A stretch of 64,000 nt of DNA, taken from positions 1,167,989 through 1,231,988 of the forward strand of contig NW_020170384.1 of NCBI RefSeq assembly GCF_000524195.1. Reading direction: 5' to 3'. This DNA comes from Echinococcus granulosus. Its lineage: Eukaryota > Platyhelminthes > Cestoda > Cyclophyllidea > Taeniidae. Within the stretch, counting starts at the first letter, position 1. Each line of letters opens with the position of its first letter. Shown here piece by piece: positions 36,201 through 48,512 of this stretch. Below the pieces are notes generated by a model. It searched no databases and was not told where the DNA came from. It saw only the letters and a list, made by a program, of their open reading frames with translations. Position numbers and translations under genes: made by a program.

Positions 36201-39200
36201 GTCGTCATAGCTAGTCGCAAGAACGCTGGCCTAAGAGCAGTCATTTAATAAAGGATGGGGCTTATTACAGTTTCTTGAGAATAAGATTTTGTATCTGTTC
36301 TTCATTACCACGTTACTCTCACTTCAGTGCTACCTAGCCATATCTATCCTGAATCTATTCAGCTAGTAGAGAGGTGGAGGAGGTATTGCGTGTTAACTTC
36401 GTCGACTTCTTCACACAGGTACCGTAGATGTCTCTGTGCAGAACTTTCCAGATGGCTAGCGTCACTTCAGTCGCTAATAGCATTCCTGCAGAACACGGGA
36501 TTGGTGTAGTTGGTGGAGAGATAAACGTCATTGTTAGACTTGTTAGGGGTCGTCACATATTCTCCCATCGGCAGCATGTACACTTTTTTCGTAACATTAA
36601 GGTTTATCACCCAGCAGTACAAATCAAGATGGCAATCTTTTATGATTGGGTTTGCTTTCCTCTACCGCCACCAGTGTAGCGGCCCAAGACTTCTTGGAAG
36701 ACGAAAGAAGACATAACACCGGAGCAGAATATGTACTGTCGACGTACAGTAGGTCTTGGCGATCCCGGCATGGCCCAGAGGTCAGGCCACCCGGAGGAGG
36801 TAAAGTGGTGAAGCATCCCAATGTTCTGTTACCTAAACCGAGAGTTAAACAAACAAGTAAGGTATTGCACTGGCTTTTAAATGCCAAATCCTACTTTCCT
36901 TTGCATTGAACAATCCTTTATTGAATTCAACCACCTATTATTTGCCATGGCATTTGGAAGCACGGAATTCATTTCAATTTTGGGCCTGTTTATGTTCACC
37001 CAATCCCTGAGGTATCCAGTCTTATGCATGTTCGACTGTTTTACCGGGTTTACGCGGTATAGTATTGCAGACCCTCTCCCTGTTTTCTCCAACTTTACAA
37101 AACGGAAGAGGTTTCCTAAAAGAGCTGGCCCGGTTTTTTCGTTAATTCGATCAAAATAATGCCTATCAATTACTTCATGTGTGAAGCGATTGCGCTAACG
37201 GTGATAGGTACCTACTTTGGGTTTCAGTCAGGCTCAGCCAACTCTGATACTCCTCTTAGCGAATAATCCTCGGAGGGTAGAGTATTTCGGATGTCTGCAG
37301 ATTCAAAAGTGGGATTAGCTTGACATGCTCTTCGGTCATAAGAGGGATACACCTTTAGTTAACGTTTCAAAACCGACTAGTCGACTAAAAGTAGGAAGCT
37401 CTCTTTACAGTGTGGAATAGTAAATAGCGTTTTTGTACCGTCGAAATGCACCCGAACGCTATTAGCTCTCTGCTAATTTTCCCAAACTTCGGTCGTATTG
37501 ACGGTTTGGCGTTTCCTTTACCCCTATACAGCTCATTACTACGTAATGTCTGTGTCTCGAATAGCATTCCCTTGCGTACTCCATGAAGTTTTTGGTTATC
37601 TGGAAAGCAGTTCATCCGGATTGGGGAGGGATAAAGCGGTACCCGCTCTGCTACGCCTAAGACAATTTTGCAAACATCCACTCTCTCCGTGCCTATGCAT
37701 AAATTATAACTCTGTGCACGCACACACTGAGAGTAACGGGGTAAATGCCGCCCTCTACTTTGAGGAGCTTTGAAGCGACAGACTCATAGAAGAGATGGAG
37801 AAACAGATGTTGCACGAAAATGGAAAGAGTGAGAGAGAAGCCGAGAAAGCAAATCCTGGCCCTATCTTACTTTTCTAGTAGTTAGAAGCGTATTTACCTC
37901 GCAGTAAATAGCTCCTTCTCGTACCGACAAAGTACATGAAACGATAATCTTAGCACCCTTAGCGGTTTAAGCCATCAGTCTCCCAATCGTGAAAAGTTAC
38001 TTCCTCAGCAGTTGTTATCAGACTATCGCGCAATTTACACGCGGCTGTAGGCAGACCGCATGTAGAGCTATACTGGGGAGGCGGAAGTGCAGTCTCTTTA
38101 AATAGCCGGAAGCAATTGAAGCAATGCTGCTTTCGCAAGTGTTAAACATGAATGCGTAGGCATGTCGATTCGTGTGTTTGTGCGAGGGGATTATTACCCT
38201 AAGGTAAGGCATTTAACTCATGCTAATCTGCAAAAATGTGACAGCGTATGATATGCGATTAGGCTAACACTAAGCCACATCCGCAGTCAGTTAAGAGACT
38301 TCTGTAAAAGTCGATCATTGAAAGTGGTGACTTTTTGTGAAGACTTATATAGCCATGTGTATGCGTGTGGGAAGGGGATAAAAAGGTCTTGCCATGGAGA
38401 GAGTTCAGTCACGCAAAATCCTACTCACGCTGCTGCCACTACTCTTGAGAGAGGGTGGCAGCACGGTGGCTTACTCACCTCCTAGTAACACAAAAGACCG
38501 TTTTCCCCCTCCTCCTACTACTAGTACTACCATCTCTTTCTCTGATGCTGTTTCGCGAATACGTCGCATAAAACTACGAAAAGGGTTCGATGCTTCCTAC
38601 GCGCGATTGTACATCATAAAATGCTCAAATGTTTACGTAGTCTCCTTCATCCATTTTGAAATGTTTCGAGTCCGAGGGAACCCGGTGATCGTCTACCGAT
38701 AGTTTTAAGCAAAAAAATCCTGTGAAATAGATTCAGGGAGCTGGAGTGCTTTACCCAACTGTGCCTGTCCAACAACTAGTTAGTGAGCGTTCATTTCAAG
38801 GAGAGTGGAATGGGAACGCTCACGGGAATTATACAGCCCGTCTCCAAATGGGAGGGAGATGCCGAGAGGTCGAAGTCCGCTTCTCGAAAACATTTTAATG
38901 ACAATTAAGTGATTGGTTAAAGAGACTCGGTTGTGGCCTACGTGAGCTCTGCAGTGGTAATAAACACTGATAAAAAACCAGTTATTTCCAACCCATTGAT
39001 GCAATTTACTAAAACAAAAGGGCTTTTTTTGCATTTGCCATGCTGAAATACCTCCTTGCCAGAGAAAAAAAGCAGAAATAAGTTAAACTAGCCCCAACTC
39101 TGTTTTATTGAAAAACAAAATAAACTGTTTTCAAGCCGGGACGAGCGTGTGTAAAATCCACAGGCCTCACAAGAACAAGGGAACCATTTTTTTGCAATTA

Positions 39201-42200
39201 TCTAGCAAATGGTTTCACTATAGTTTCAACTTTTTCCTTAAAATAAAAAGGCAGCATTGAAGCCGTATTTTTACTTCCAATTTGGGCCTATGGGACAGTC
39301 TTCGCATTCGAGGCAATGTTCCTCATCAAATACAAGAAATTGGAAGCATTTAATGGACTGCTACAATAGTTAACTTTTCATGTAAATTTTTAACTCACGG
39401 ACCACTTTGAATAGGAAAACTACCGTGAAATTTGTTTTCGTTCACCATCACAAAGTTTAATCAAGTCAAGGTTCCCCAATGTTTCGTCTGTTTTCGGCTA
39501 CTTCCGTAGATGTGGCCAATCGCTTTCACGTGATCTACACGCGCATTTCTTGCGTGCTTGAGTGTGGATGCAAAAGAACGGCGTGGCGAAGAATCGAAAG
39601 GATAAAATACATTTAAATGATGCATCTGAAGCTTTCCCTTACCTTGGGACTGGCGTCAGTCGTTTCAGGTGGCGATTTTAAAGGCTATTGTAGCCAGTGA
39701 TGCAAAGAAAAGGAGGATAAGGTGGCAGATTTCGCCAGCCAGGTATGCTTTCATTAGCAGCTTGGCGTATTTGTCACGTCGCGATTGTAGCATGTAGCCT
39801 CAAGACTGAGGTGACGTGCAAGGGGTTGTTAGCACGCAAAGAGGGCGCTCTACTTGCAGCCAAGTAATTACCTAATTTGGTGTTGTTTAATGAGTAGTTT
39901 GCGTGTAACCCTCATTTAGGTCTGGTTTTGTCCTCTTTTTGCCCTTGCAGATCTTCTACCGCTATGGGGCAATTTTGCGAATAATCGTGTTTAAGATGTC
40001 CGGGCGCAGTCAGGCCTTCGTGGAGTTCCATTCGCCCATTTCTGCACACGCGGCCCTACTGGTGAGTCGGTAAAAAATAATTTCCTTTGATTAAAGTGCT
40101 TTAAATTTGGATGAACAAGATTTTTAATTTCGAGGCCACAAAGCATAATACAAACGTTCTAATTCCGTACCCTTTCTATATTGAATTAATCAGGTTTCTG
40201 GCCGTGAAGTAATAATCCACACACAGTATTTGTCCATGAACAAAACACAGTAGTCAGCACATGTGGATTGTCAGCTTCTAAAAGTTACCAGCAAAGGCGT
40301 CCATTCAGGTGGTCTTGAATGAACTCCATGCAAATGCCAAGCACGGTTCTTGGAAATCTTTTGGATACCGTTGTTAAGCTCTGACTGGCAGCGAGCCAGA
40401 AACCTCACCTTTTGGATACCCAAATAACCGAATTTTAGGTCCGTAAGATTGCTGATTTCTGTGGATAAATTATTTAATAGGCAAGATATAAGAACCCACC
40501 AACCCTATAATATTTGCAAACTTCCGTTATCATCCATTGTGCAGCCCACGTGCAACTTTTTGGATGAATTTAGGATAGTAATGCTACTGCTTATGTGAGT
40601 CACGAGTTTGATTCCCTGGTGAAATCTGTAATGACGGTGCAAAGAGGCAATCAGGAGCATTTCCAAGGAACTGCGGTGTTGATTATCCTAGGCATAAGAG
40701 GTTAGTCCAGCACGCTATGGCTAAAACATCGTGGCAGAGGGGATTTCCTGGGGGTAGACGGGTTTATGGGCTTCATTATCAGTAACAATTGCGAAATGTA
40801 TACTAAAGAGACAGTTTCAAAGTCTATTAACAGTTCAGTATGCTGGCAATGCTTCCCGTGCTAGGCTAGGCCACTGAGACATGTCCGAAAGTGGAAGGTC
40901 ACATTGTTCTCGCACTGCGCTAATGCATGTCCGTGAGGCATCAGTGATCAAGGTTGATAGCCACTTCAGAGTGAAGAGAAGTAAGGAAATTCAAAAGAAA
41001 CCTCAATTATTACATTTGACCACGTGAAGGTATCACAAAACTGCAGGTCAAAACAAGGCTTTGCTAGCCCCGTAAACTTGAAGATGAGGAGAGATTGGTA
41101 CCAAAGAAAGCCCATCAAAGCGCTCAATTTCCTGAGATTATTTGTGGCTAGAGCTTTGGAGAGTGAGAAAAAATGATTCAGATCAGGCTGATAGCCTATT
41201 TAATTTACGAGAAATCCGAGGAAAGGGGACTTTGAAGCACCAAAGTAAAAGTTTGAATCCATCAGCTTACCAAATGCCAACTTCTTTGGTGATAAAATTT
41301 AGTAAAATTGAAAAATTCAAGCGAAATAGGAGACGACTATGGCAAAAGCGTCAAAGGGAAGTATTGGTGGTAGTTAAATGCCTCAAAACATCATCAAGGG
41401 AACCTGTAGACAGGGGTCTTTCAAGGCAAGAGTAGAAAGAAAAGCGAACCATGAAATTTGTCCCGAATATCTTCTGATTTTAATTGCGGTACAATTCTGT
41501 CCTGAAAGAAACTTATTCGGAATGGTTCGGTAATTGCCACGACTCTTAGAACTCAGATTTGGCGCCGTCACGGCTGATGGACTAAGGAACTGCCAGTACA
41601 TCTCTCCGGACTAGTTGATGCAATGCTTGCCTTACAGGCTCACAAAAATAGAATAGAATGATTTGTCTTTTAAGTCGCAATGGCTAAATCTTTATTCCAT
41701 CAGGTCTCCTTGGAGCAAAGATGCAATACGGTGTAGGGTTTTGCTAGGAGATCAGCATAAAATAGGGCGACAAAGTGTTCAAAAGTCCGGTGCACATTGA
41801 TTTGAATCAACAATCGAGCAACCACGATCGGTGAAAAAAAAATTACATTTAACAGCTTTAAGATGTTAGCAAAAGAGGATGACAGGAGCCTAAAAACATT
41901 TATGATGGTGCCGAAATGCCTGTGTAAGAAGCAATCCAAGAATCAAGGGGAAAGGAGGGATTCAGTCCTGCTCTTGTCAACAATGGATAAGATTCTTGTA
42001 AAGTGGCCGGATAAATTGGCTGAACCAACAGCAACCGAAAAAACTGATGTCTAAACTTACTTTATTCCCCATCTTCATGACACTCAGCATTTTAAAATCG
42101 ACAGATCAGATGAGAACGCCTCGAAGTATCCAGTTTACGGACAAGTTGCTGTCTTATCCTCGGTTGCACCATTGAACTTCCGCTTCTCTTGGATCCTTAA

Positions 42201-45200
42201 CCATTTAAGTTTTTAATGGATAGAATCACTAGTTCGACTGTTACAACAGCCGTCACGTCAAGGCTGAAAATTAAGGCACAGAATTAAGTGCCTTCGCTGG
42301 AGACGTGATAAATTTACACCATCAATTAGTCTATCATGGATTTGAGCCTGCAGTTGGTCACCGAATCTCCAACAAACTGTCTGGGTCTGCTTTTGATGTA
42401 TGAAACTTCCGGCTTCTTGATTACCTTTTTTTTCACCAAATTTATGAATTGTACATGAATCAGTGAGTTTGCCTTTAAATTTTTATGCGAGAGAGGATTG
42501 GGAGAGCCTGGAGATGATAAATTCCTTAGCAGTGTAAGAGCATCTCTCCCAGTCTCTGTAATGGAGTGATCCGTTTGTACCTCTGGCACCAGGTCCCTAC
42601 TAGCTAGACTCCATGATACTATTCAAGATCTCTTATAGACACACAAATGTTCCGAGCTTCATGTTAGCAGGAACACATTTTGAAGTTTCAAATTTTTCGC
42701 CGCTGATAACACGATAGGGCAAGAGCACTGGAAAAGGTCAGGCATCGTAACAGCTACCACATGCAGTCGGGGCCGAAACTTCCTAGTCAAGCGGTCTGTG
42801 AGACCATTAACATTAGGAAATACGCACGCGCCTACCCAAAATGTGGGATAAGTCAACCAGAATAAACAAATGTATGTTTATTCTTGGTGGTAGCAAATAA
42901 GCCCTGGGTAGTTAAACGGTTAGGCAGAAATAACCTAGAAAATGCGACCTTGTAACGGCTCTGGTTGACGCTGCTATGACAACACGACAGCGAATGCTCA
43001 CATCCCAAGCATTAGAAGCATTTATTCGGCACCATTTTTGAGCTCTATTAATTAAGTTACAGTCACTTTTTAACCCTTATGGCAAGGTGCCAATGTGTCA
43101 AGCACGGTGAGAATGCCAACCACTTCATGCTGTTCTAACTAGTACCACGCAAACGCTCCAGCAATTGCGCATTATCCTCACTCATGTGTTAAATGCAACT
43201 ATTTCCACCTGTTAGTGAAGAACAGATGTACAGGGAGTAGCTGGAGGGACCTTTTACTTTTTTAATCTTTCAAGAATACCCTTTCTAATAATTGATCCTG
43301 GTGAAGAGTTCTGTCGCCTTTAATACTCCCTATCTCTAATTAAAATCTCGTACTGTTGTAGTCCAAAGGTCAACGCTCGGAATAGTTGGCGCAGTGAACA
43401 AGTTTCACTGCCTCATATGTATTTAGAGTTCCATTGGAGTTGGACGCAAATGCAAGATCACAAGCATACACAGCTCTTTTGAGTTGTAGCTTTCGGTGGA
43501 GGGAAGATTGGAGCGGCATCACTTTTTAAGTTGAGTGCGATGTGCTCCAACTTGAAAAGGACTGGCGTCTTGTTGATGTGTCGAAGCGGCTTTTCCGTTT
43601 ATTGAGGCCTTTCTTTTTTCACTGGAGTCTCTATGACGGTTCGGACTAAAAGTCTTCCTGATCAAATTTCAAAATGCATCAATTCTCACAAGGCTGCAAT
43701 CTTTATGCATTTATTCTGCAAGAATGTAAAACCGAATTTCCTTCAGCATTCCTTTTTTGTTAGAGGAAGGCCGAGGAAGCCTATTCTATCCGTGACATTA
43801 TTACAGTCTTTCATCTTTTCACATTACTGGCAAGCATTATTTATGTGCTCCCACTCTGCCACCATACGCGATTCCCTAATATTTGCGAGGATAAAAAGCC
43901 TGAAAAAAATAAGCTAGGGCAAATAAGAAAGTTTCTTTATTGTCCAGCAGTTTTAGTGATTTCATTCACGGAAGAATGCGTGGTAAATAGAAAACAACGT
44001 GAATTTCGTTGAGTATTTCGGTCGAGGGCATAAAGCAGCGAGCGTTGGAAAGGTGCAAACCCGAGAACAGAATGTCGACAGCGGCGGCAGCGGTGTACTT
44101 CTGGGCGAGAGCTCGGGCTAAGGCGTAGGGTCGAGATAAGATAGTGGCAGTGTGACTCACAGTTTTGTCTGAGTCTTATCACCACCTCCCATCTATCATA
44201 GCCCCACTTTTTCAGCCTAATAACTTGGCCCTTACTAATGCCAGTGAAGAGAGGACAGTAATTTTTCAGTTCAGTGCGTGCTGGAGCACGTGATTCAAGA
44301 GGCAGGCACTACCGGTGAAATGCATTAGAATGGATTTCCTGAAATGCCATTTCCTTTGCTACATCTTATTCATTGGATTGGAATGCAAAGGCACCCTAAA
44401 CACCGCGATTAAAAAGACAAAGTAGCAGGCGTTTAATACTTTAAATAATTTTAAAATCTAATGTTTTGCAAAGCTGAATGCTCACTGATTCGCCGAGCCC
44501 CTGTTTCGGCCGTCTAATTCGGTACAGCCCCTTTAATTCGATGTGTCAATCGGTGTTTACCATTCCAAGCGGAGCGAGTGTTGCCGATTCAGTGACTTAC
44601 CGCTTACAACGTGCGAAATGCATATAGTCGTATTCATTCTGCCTCTGCCACTTGGTCTGCTTTCCAGGGAGGAGCGCCCACCACCCGTGAATAGCCGCCC
44701 AAAGCGTCATGTCAACTTGACATGCGAAAACGTTTTGGATGCTAATTTAGGCAAAAAATAGTACAGAAGAGTTATAACCGTCTACCTAATTGCTACTGCA
44801 AGGACTGTTTTAGGTTACGAGTTTTAAACCGCTAAATGCATTCCAAGTTATAGTAGGACCTGCCTCACTACTCATTCATTCCTTAAAGACTCTTAGTTTA
44901 GAGCTACGTTGCGACCTTTTATTTTACTGGGTAACAATAGCTTTGCACCCTAGGGAGAAGTTTAACTGAGGTACAAAATAACCACGTTTGTTGCCAGGGT
45001 TTGGGAGGAAAATAGACAAAAAAGCGGCCAAAATATTCCTTTGCATTAATATCATGCTGTTTGCAACTACTACACTTGACCATTTTAACTTTACTCGAAC
45101 TCCAAAAAGGTGCTATAATGCCCAAACTAGAAACATTCTCTACATCCACTTTACTGTTTTGAACTCCATCAATTTGTTTGCAACACGATCTGGTGCGGCC

Positions 45201-47507
45201 ATTTGTCGGGCGCTGATAGCGATGGGTGGATCGTTGGAGTGTCACAAATGTTTGACGCTGAAGGCAAAAAAGTCTACTACCCCTGTTTTCGCCTCCCTGA
45301 TGAATGGTATGAAATCTTATGCTTTTTCCATGCTTCAAAGTGTGTAAAATATAATTTAGTTAATGAGATGGTGCAGCGGCATTATCTCTAACTTTAATCC
45401 ACCAGCTCTTTAGCCTGCGACTAAAACAAGCTGGTTTTTGAGTATTACAATTCGTAGGTAGTTATTTCCAAACAAATTACTCGATTTTTTAAGAAATCAA
45501 AGAACTATCGGCGCAAATGTTCCCAGAACACCTACAGAGAAGTCAAATGAAGAAGGTCAGCGATTATTTTTTTAAGGCGGGCTTTAAGGTTGAGGAGCGT
45601 TGGAGCTGATGTAGGTAGGAGCATTAGCGACTCAGAATTCAGCCCCAAGATAGAGGCCGTTCATTCAGAGCGCCAAAAGGGGGACGTCCAAGCCCATGTA
45701 CTTAAAATGAGGCCAAATTGTAGTATAATAATGGGAGGAGGCTTTCAGTCTCCTTTATTTATGCTCATATAATTCATTTTTAAAAGTCAGTGTTCGGCGT
45801 GCATGTGCTGACTCCTCAGTTACTCCTGTGTTAGTTAATAAAGTTGATGCTTTTAGCTATCTGCTTCAGTAGACCTCTTTTCAGGAGGCAGAAATATATG
45901 CACGCGTTTTCAAAATCCGAGATTCTGTGTCCTTGGGAGTTCGCTAATTTCATTAACTTTCAATAGAGGTTGTTGAAAAGGTCGAGGGTTATTCCGACCT
46001 CCTGCTTGCCATGGGTGATAGCAACGACACTGAACATAATCTGGAAATGGTGTTTATGGCATTAGCACCTAGAGTCATTCCACACAAGGCGCTCCGACGT
46101 GGCGGAAGGTTTATTACTGGCGTGGTGGCGAAGGTGAGTGGAGTAGCGGGGACTAAAGTGCCTTCGCCGTTAAACAGACAATCCAAACAAATGCCATTCG
46201 GTTGAAACGACAGTCCCGAAACTATGTGTGCATATTTTTAAGTGGAGTGAAATGATGACGAAAACTTTGCTAAACAGGGTTGAGCCGTATCGTTGGCGGA
46301 CTCATAATAGGCATATCACAGTTATACATTTTTTCCAAGTTCATATAAAATGAATGAATATATTTATCTGATCCCGCAGCTATTACATGTTAAAGAAAAT
46401 AATACCCTCGGTAAAAGTAAATCATACTTTTGACCATACGCTGTGGTTTGTGCCAGACATCCCTCCACGTTTGGCTGCTAGGTATGAAACCACCACGGGA
46501 AGGCTTACTTACGCAGTAGTTGGTCAAGTTTCCTTCACCGACGTGAACACCTCAACGCAAATTACTTGAGCATTTTCACGACTTTCACTCGCACTAGTCT
46601 TCTGATTTATTCCTGGTACTTCCTCCAAAAAAACCACTTATCTATCCATTTCTGTTTCACCCACTTTAAGAGGGAATCTACCTATATGCCAGCTTACCAA
46701 AATGTTGTCTTAGGGCGGGAATATTAGCTCTGTCTGCGTAACGGATTATCTTGGGGTTGCCATTTATGAGGCGGCCGATTCATACAAGACGATGCGTCTG
46801 GTCGGAAGGTCAGCCTAGAGGAAAATTAACTGCATTATTTACCCAAGTAGGAAATAAAGATGATGCGTAAACACTATCGGAATATGGAGTTTGGAGTAGG
46901 GAAATTCTAGCGACGATTTGTATGTACTTGCATTATTTTGATTCCGGTTGGAAAGTGAGAGGGTAGGATCTTAATCAGATTGTGTGAAATACTAGTTGTC
47001 TCCAGAAAATCAACTTCAAAACATCTTGTGGGGAAAACGAGCGCGATAAATGAATTTGTTGATGGTGAAGAGTAAAAAAGTAGATTGAATTAGGAAGCGG
47101 AAGGCTGTTAGATCGAAGTTGGTCTCAGCAGCACAAGTGGTTAGGAAGAAAATTAGTTTATTAAAGGGAAATAAAGGTCGATCAAGCTAAGCGCTTAAAA
47201 GCAATTACTTCGAGCTCCTCAAATTTGACGTCTTAATTCAATACTGTAGGCAGAGGCATCATGTATCCTTTAGGGCAACATTTGATTTCTATCAAACCGT
47301 CCTTACTTCTTTGCTCGTGAACTTATTTTGCCCAAGGCGGTGAATGGACAAGTGCTTCCCCTGTACGCGGCAACCATGCGCATTGAGTTCTCGCGACAAA
47401 CCTCCTTGGAGTTGCGTCAGGATGACAACACTAGTCGGGACTTCGTTGCACAGCCGCTATCATCCCAGGAGGAACAAGATCTTATCAAAGCCCTGACCCC
47501 ACTGTAG
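30239..47507 (+). CDS. PTBP: Polypyrimidine-tract-binding protein homologue with two RRMs
   Basis: Exons are 30239-30379, 32736-32894, 34724-35008, 39951-40061 and 47337-47507 (TAG). All introns are phase 0; the product is 288 aa. RRM1 (about residues 63-136) has SRVLHIRGLP and ALIEM, as in PTB SRVIHIRKLP. RRM2 (about 174-255) has RVLRVFLEP, IFYRYGAILRIIVF, QAFVEFHSP, AATMRIEFS and TSLELRQDDNTSRDF, as in PTB [23 protein letters not shown]. PTB binds CU-rich RNA and represses exons. The stop falls 33 codons after RRM2, so RRM3-4 of canonical PTB are absent. Exon 1 (47 aa) is inferred: an in-frame TGA lies at 30230, and the first ATG runs to a GTGTGT donor in the phase exon 2 needs. Otherwise translation could start at Met53 or Met55. 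hnRNP L is less similar. Confidence 0.85.
30380..32735 (+). other. PTB homologue intron 1
   Basis: A 2.4-kb intron inferred from the exon 1 donor and exon 2 acceptor. It has short open frames only; nothing else was recognised. Confidence 0.45.
32895..34723 (+). other. PTB homologue intron 2
   Basis: A 1.8-kb intron splitting RRM1 directly before its RNP1 strand. No supported feature is seen inside it. Confidence 0.6.
35009..35807 (+). other. PTB homologue intron 3, 5' part
   Basis: Intronic sequence up to the first family A repeat copy. No supported feature. Confidence 0.5.
35808..36020 (+). repeat. LTR-like repeat, family A copy 4 (most diverged)
   Basis: It aligns by eye to the family A copy at 36675: GACTTCC, a GAAGA-like purine block, GGCAGAAGATGTAT, TAGCATGGCCCGGGGACCAGG, CACCTGGCGGGGCAC and GCCTAAACCG. 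The TGTAGCG start is not preserved. It has the same orientation as copy 3, with starts about 870 bp apart. Confidence 0.55.
36675..36872 (+). repeat. LTR-like repeat, family A copy 3
   Basis: It begins TGTAGCGGCCC and keeps GAAGACGAAAGAAGACA, GCAGAATATGTA, GGCATGGCCCAGAGG and ACCTAAACCGAGAG, ending near ATTGCAC. It is in direct orientation with copy 4, so the pair could be the two ends of one short element, but no matching target-site duplication is visible. Confidence 0.6.
36873..39950 (+). other. PTB homologue intron 3, 3' part
   Basis: Remainder of the 4.9-kb intron 3. Open frames of up to 112 codons occur on both strands without recognisable domains. A pyrimidine-rich acceptor (TTTTTGCCCTTGCAG) closes it. 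Confidence 0.5.
40062..43935 (+). other. PTB homologue intron 4, 5' part
   Basis: The first half of a 7.3-kb intron. No supported gene or repeat. Several 60-100-codon frames are present on both strands and look like chance. Confidence 0.45.
43966..44168 (-). CDS. Possible terminal exon of an unidentified minus-strand gene nested in the PTB intron
   Basis: The minus strand shows an acceptor (GATAAGACTCAG) at 44169, then a frame with C/G-ending codons and an alanine-rich helix-like stretch (YALARALAQKYTAAAAVDIL). The stop is TGA at 43966, and a canonical AATAAA follows 25 nt later (43941-43936). This is the composition of a real 3'-terminal exon. I do not recognise the family: the helix loosely recalls TPR-like alpha-solenoid proteins, but I cannot name one. 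No partner exons were found. A GGGTTTGC donor inside the frame could mean the exon is shorter. Confidence 0.3.
44169..45980. other. PTB intron 4, middle part with long overlapping frames
   Basis: Frames of 119 codons (+, 44988-45347) and 139 codons (-, 45338-44919) overlap on opposite strands. Neither shows a known domain, and their amino-acid make-up looks random, so neither is called as a gene. Confidence 0.4.
45974..46569 (+). CDS. Possible unidentified plus-strand exons in PTB intron 4
   Basis: Segment 1 runs from after TTTCAATAG (about 45967) to a GTGAGT donor at 46134. Its frame reads continuously, including the peptide block MGDSNDTEHNLEMVFMALA. Segment 2 starts after ATCCCGCAG (46379) and runs to TGA at 46567-46569. 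Both have plausible splice borders, but their phases do not join directly (phase 0 end, phase 1 start), and I do not recognise either product. They could be exons of a nested gene, a decayed gene or chance frames. Confidence 0.22.
46570..47336 (+). other. PTB intron 4, 3' end
   Basis: Spacer before the last PTB exon. Two AATAAA hexamers (46854-46859 and about 47170) are present but are not linked to a supported gene. Confidence 0.4.
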
Positions 47508-47584
47508 TTTAGGCTGCCCCATCGAAGGACACAAGCACACCACATGCACTACATACGTACACTGATTTCTGTAAATATCGGTTT

Positions 47585-47590
47585 AATAAA
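47585..47590 (+). terminator. PTB homologue polyadenylation signal
   Basis: AATAAA lies 78 nt after the TAG of the two-RRM PTB homologue. Its closeness supports the view that the gene really ends after RRM2. Confidence 0.7.
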
Positions 47591-48512
47591 TATTGGGACT
47601 TGTTTACGGTAGTTTGGATGCTTCAGCAGAGCCATAAGAATACATGCTCCTGTTTATTAAAATGTGGGAATTATTGGGCACTGCCGGGTGACCGCAGGTG
47701 ACGTTTTGAGATTAGCAAAATTCATTGGGATGTACAACTATTTTAACCTTTTATTAACGAGGTACAAGTCATTGAGAGGATGTGGTTCTCAATGCTTCGT
47801 TGCAATGAGTCATGCGTTTGACATTTGGTCTGCTTCCAATGGTAACCATTGTGCGGAGTGGAGCAGCAACTCGAGGCAATACGAGAGATGTCAGAATAGA
47901 AAACAATTTAAATATCATACCAAGGAGTAACAAAGGCCGGAAATATATGGATGGTCAAATTTATCAGGGAATGAATCGAATTCAATTATAAAAATAGAGC
48001 AAAAAAGGTAAAGTAATGGGTTTCTATGTTCGTAAACAGATTCAAAAAGGTTTATCGCCAAAATTTCGTTAATTGCTCTTATTTGCAGCTAAAGAGCCTA
48101 AATTTACTACTGTAAAACAAAATAAGCCCAAAATGTTGCATTTGTTAACACTAGTGATTTTTTTGGAAGGCTTGTAAGTAAGGTGTCTTATTGGGATCAA
48201 CAAACACTAGAAACTGGGATAATGACTGCAAACAAACATTAATAAAAATAAATTATAAGCTAGAAAAGTAGGCTTACTTCGAATAATACGATAACGGGAA
48301 TGAGCAATGCGAAGGGCCAAAACTCTCACGACACTTAAGCCAAAGTGTAATCAAATATGCTGCAACTAAAAAGTTTTACGGCAGCTCCTAGCGTTCTAAC
48401 TTCTAATATGTAACCAAATCCAAAAGTCGAGCAAATTCGGAAAGTTTTAATTTGTATCTGTTACACCTCCGGTTATTCAAGTATTCCCAAGGTCATATCT
48501 TTGCCATCTGTA
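47591..48512 (+). other. Intergenic spacer before SLC35C2
   Basis: About 0.9 kb of AT-rich sequence containing the SLC35C2 promoter. An 88-codon frame at 47664-47930 has no recognised similarity. No promoter box was identified. Confidence 0.45.

Noticed and set aside
44919..45347. 139-codon minus-strand and 119-codon plus-strand frames
   Set aside because: They overlap each other on opposite strands, have no known domain and show no fitting splice or poly(A) signals.
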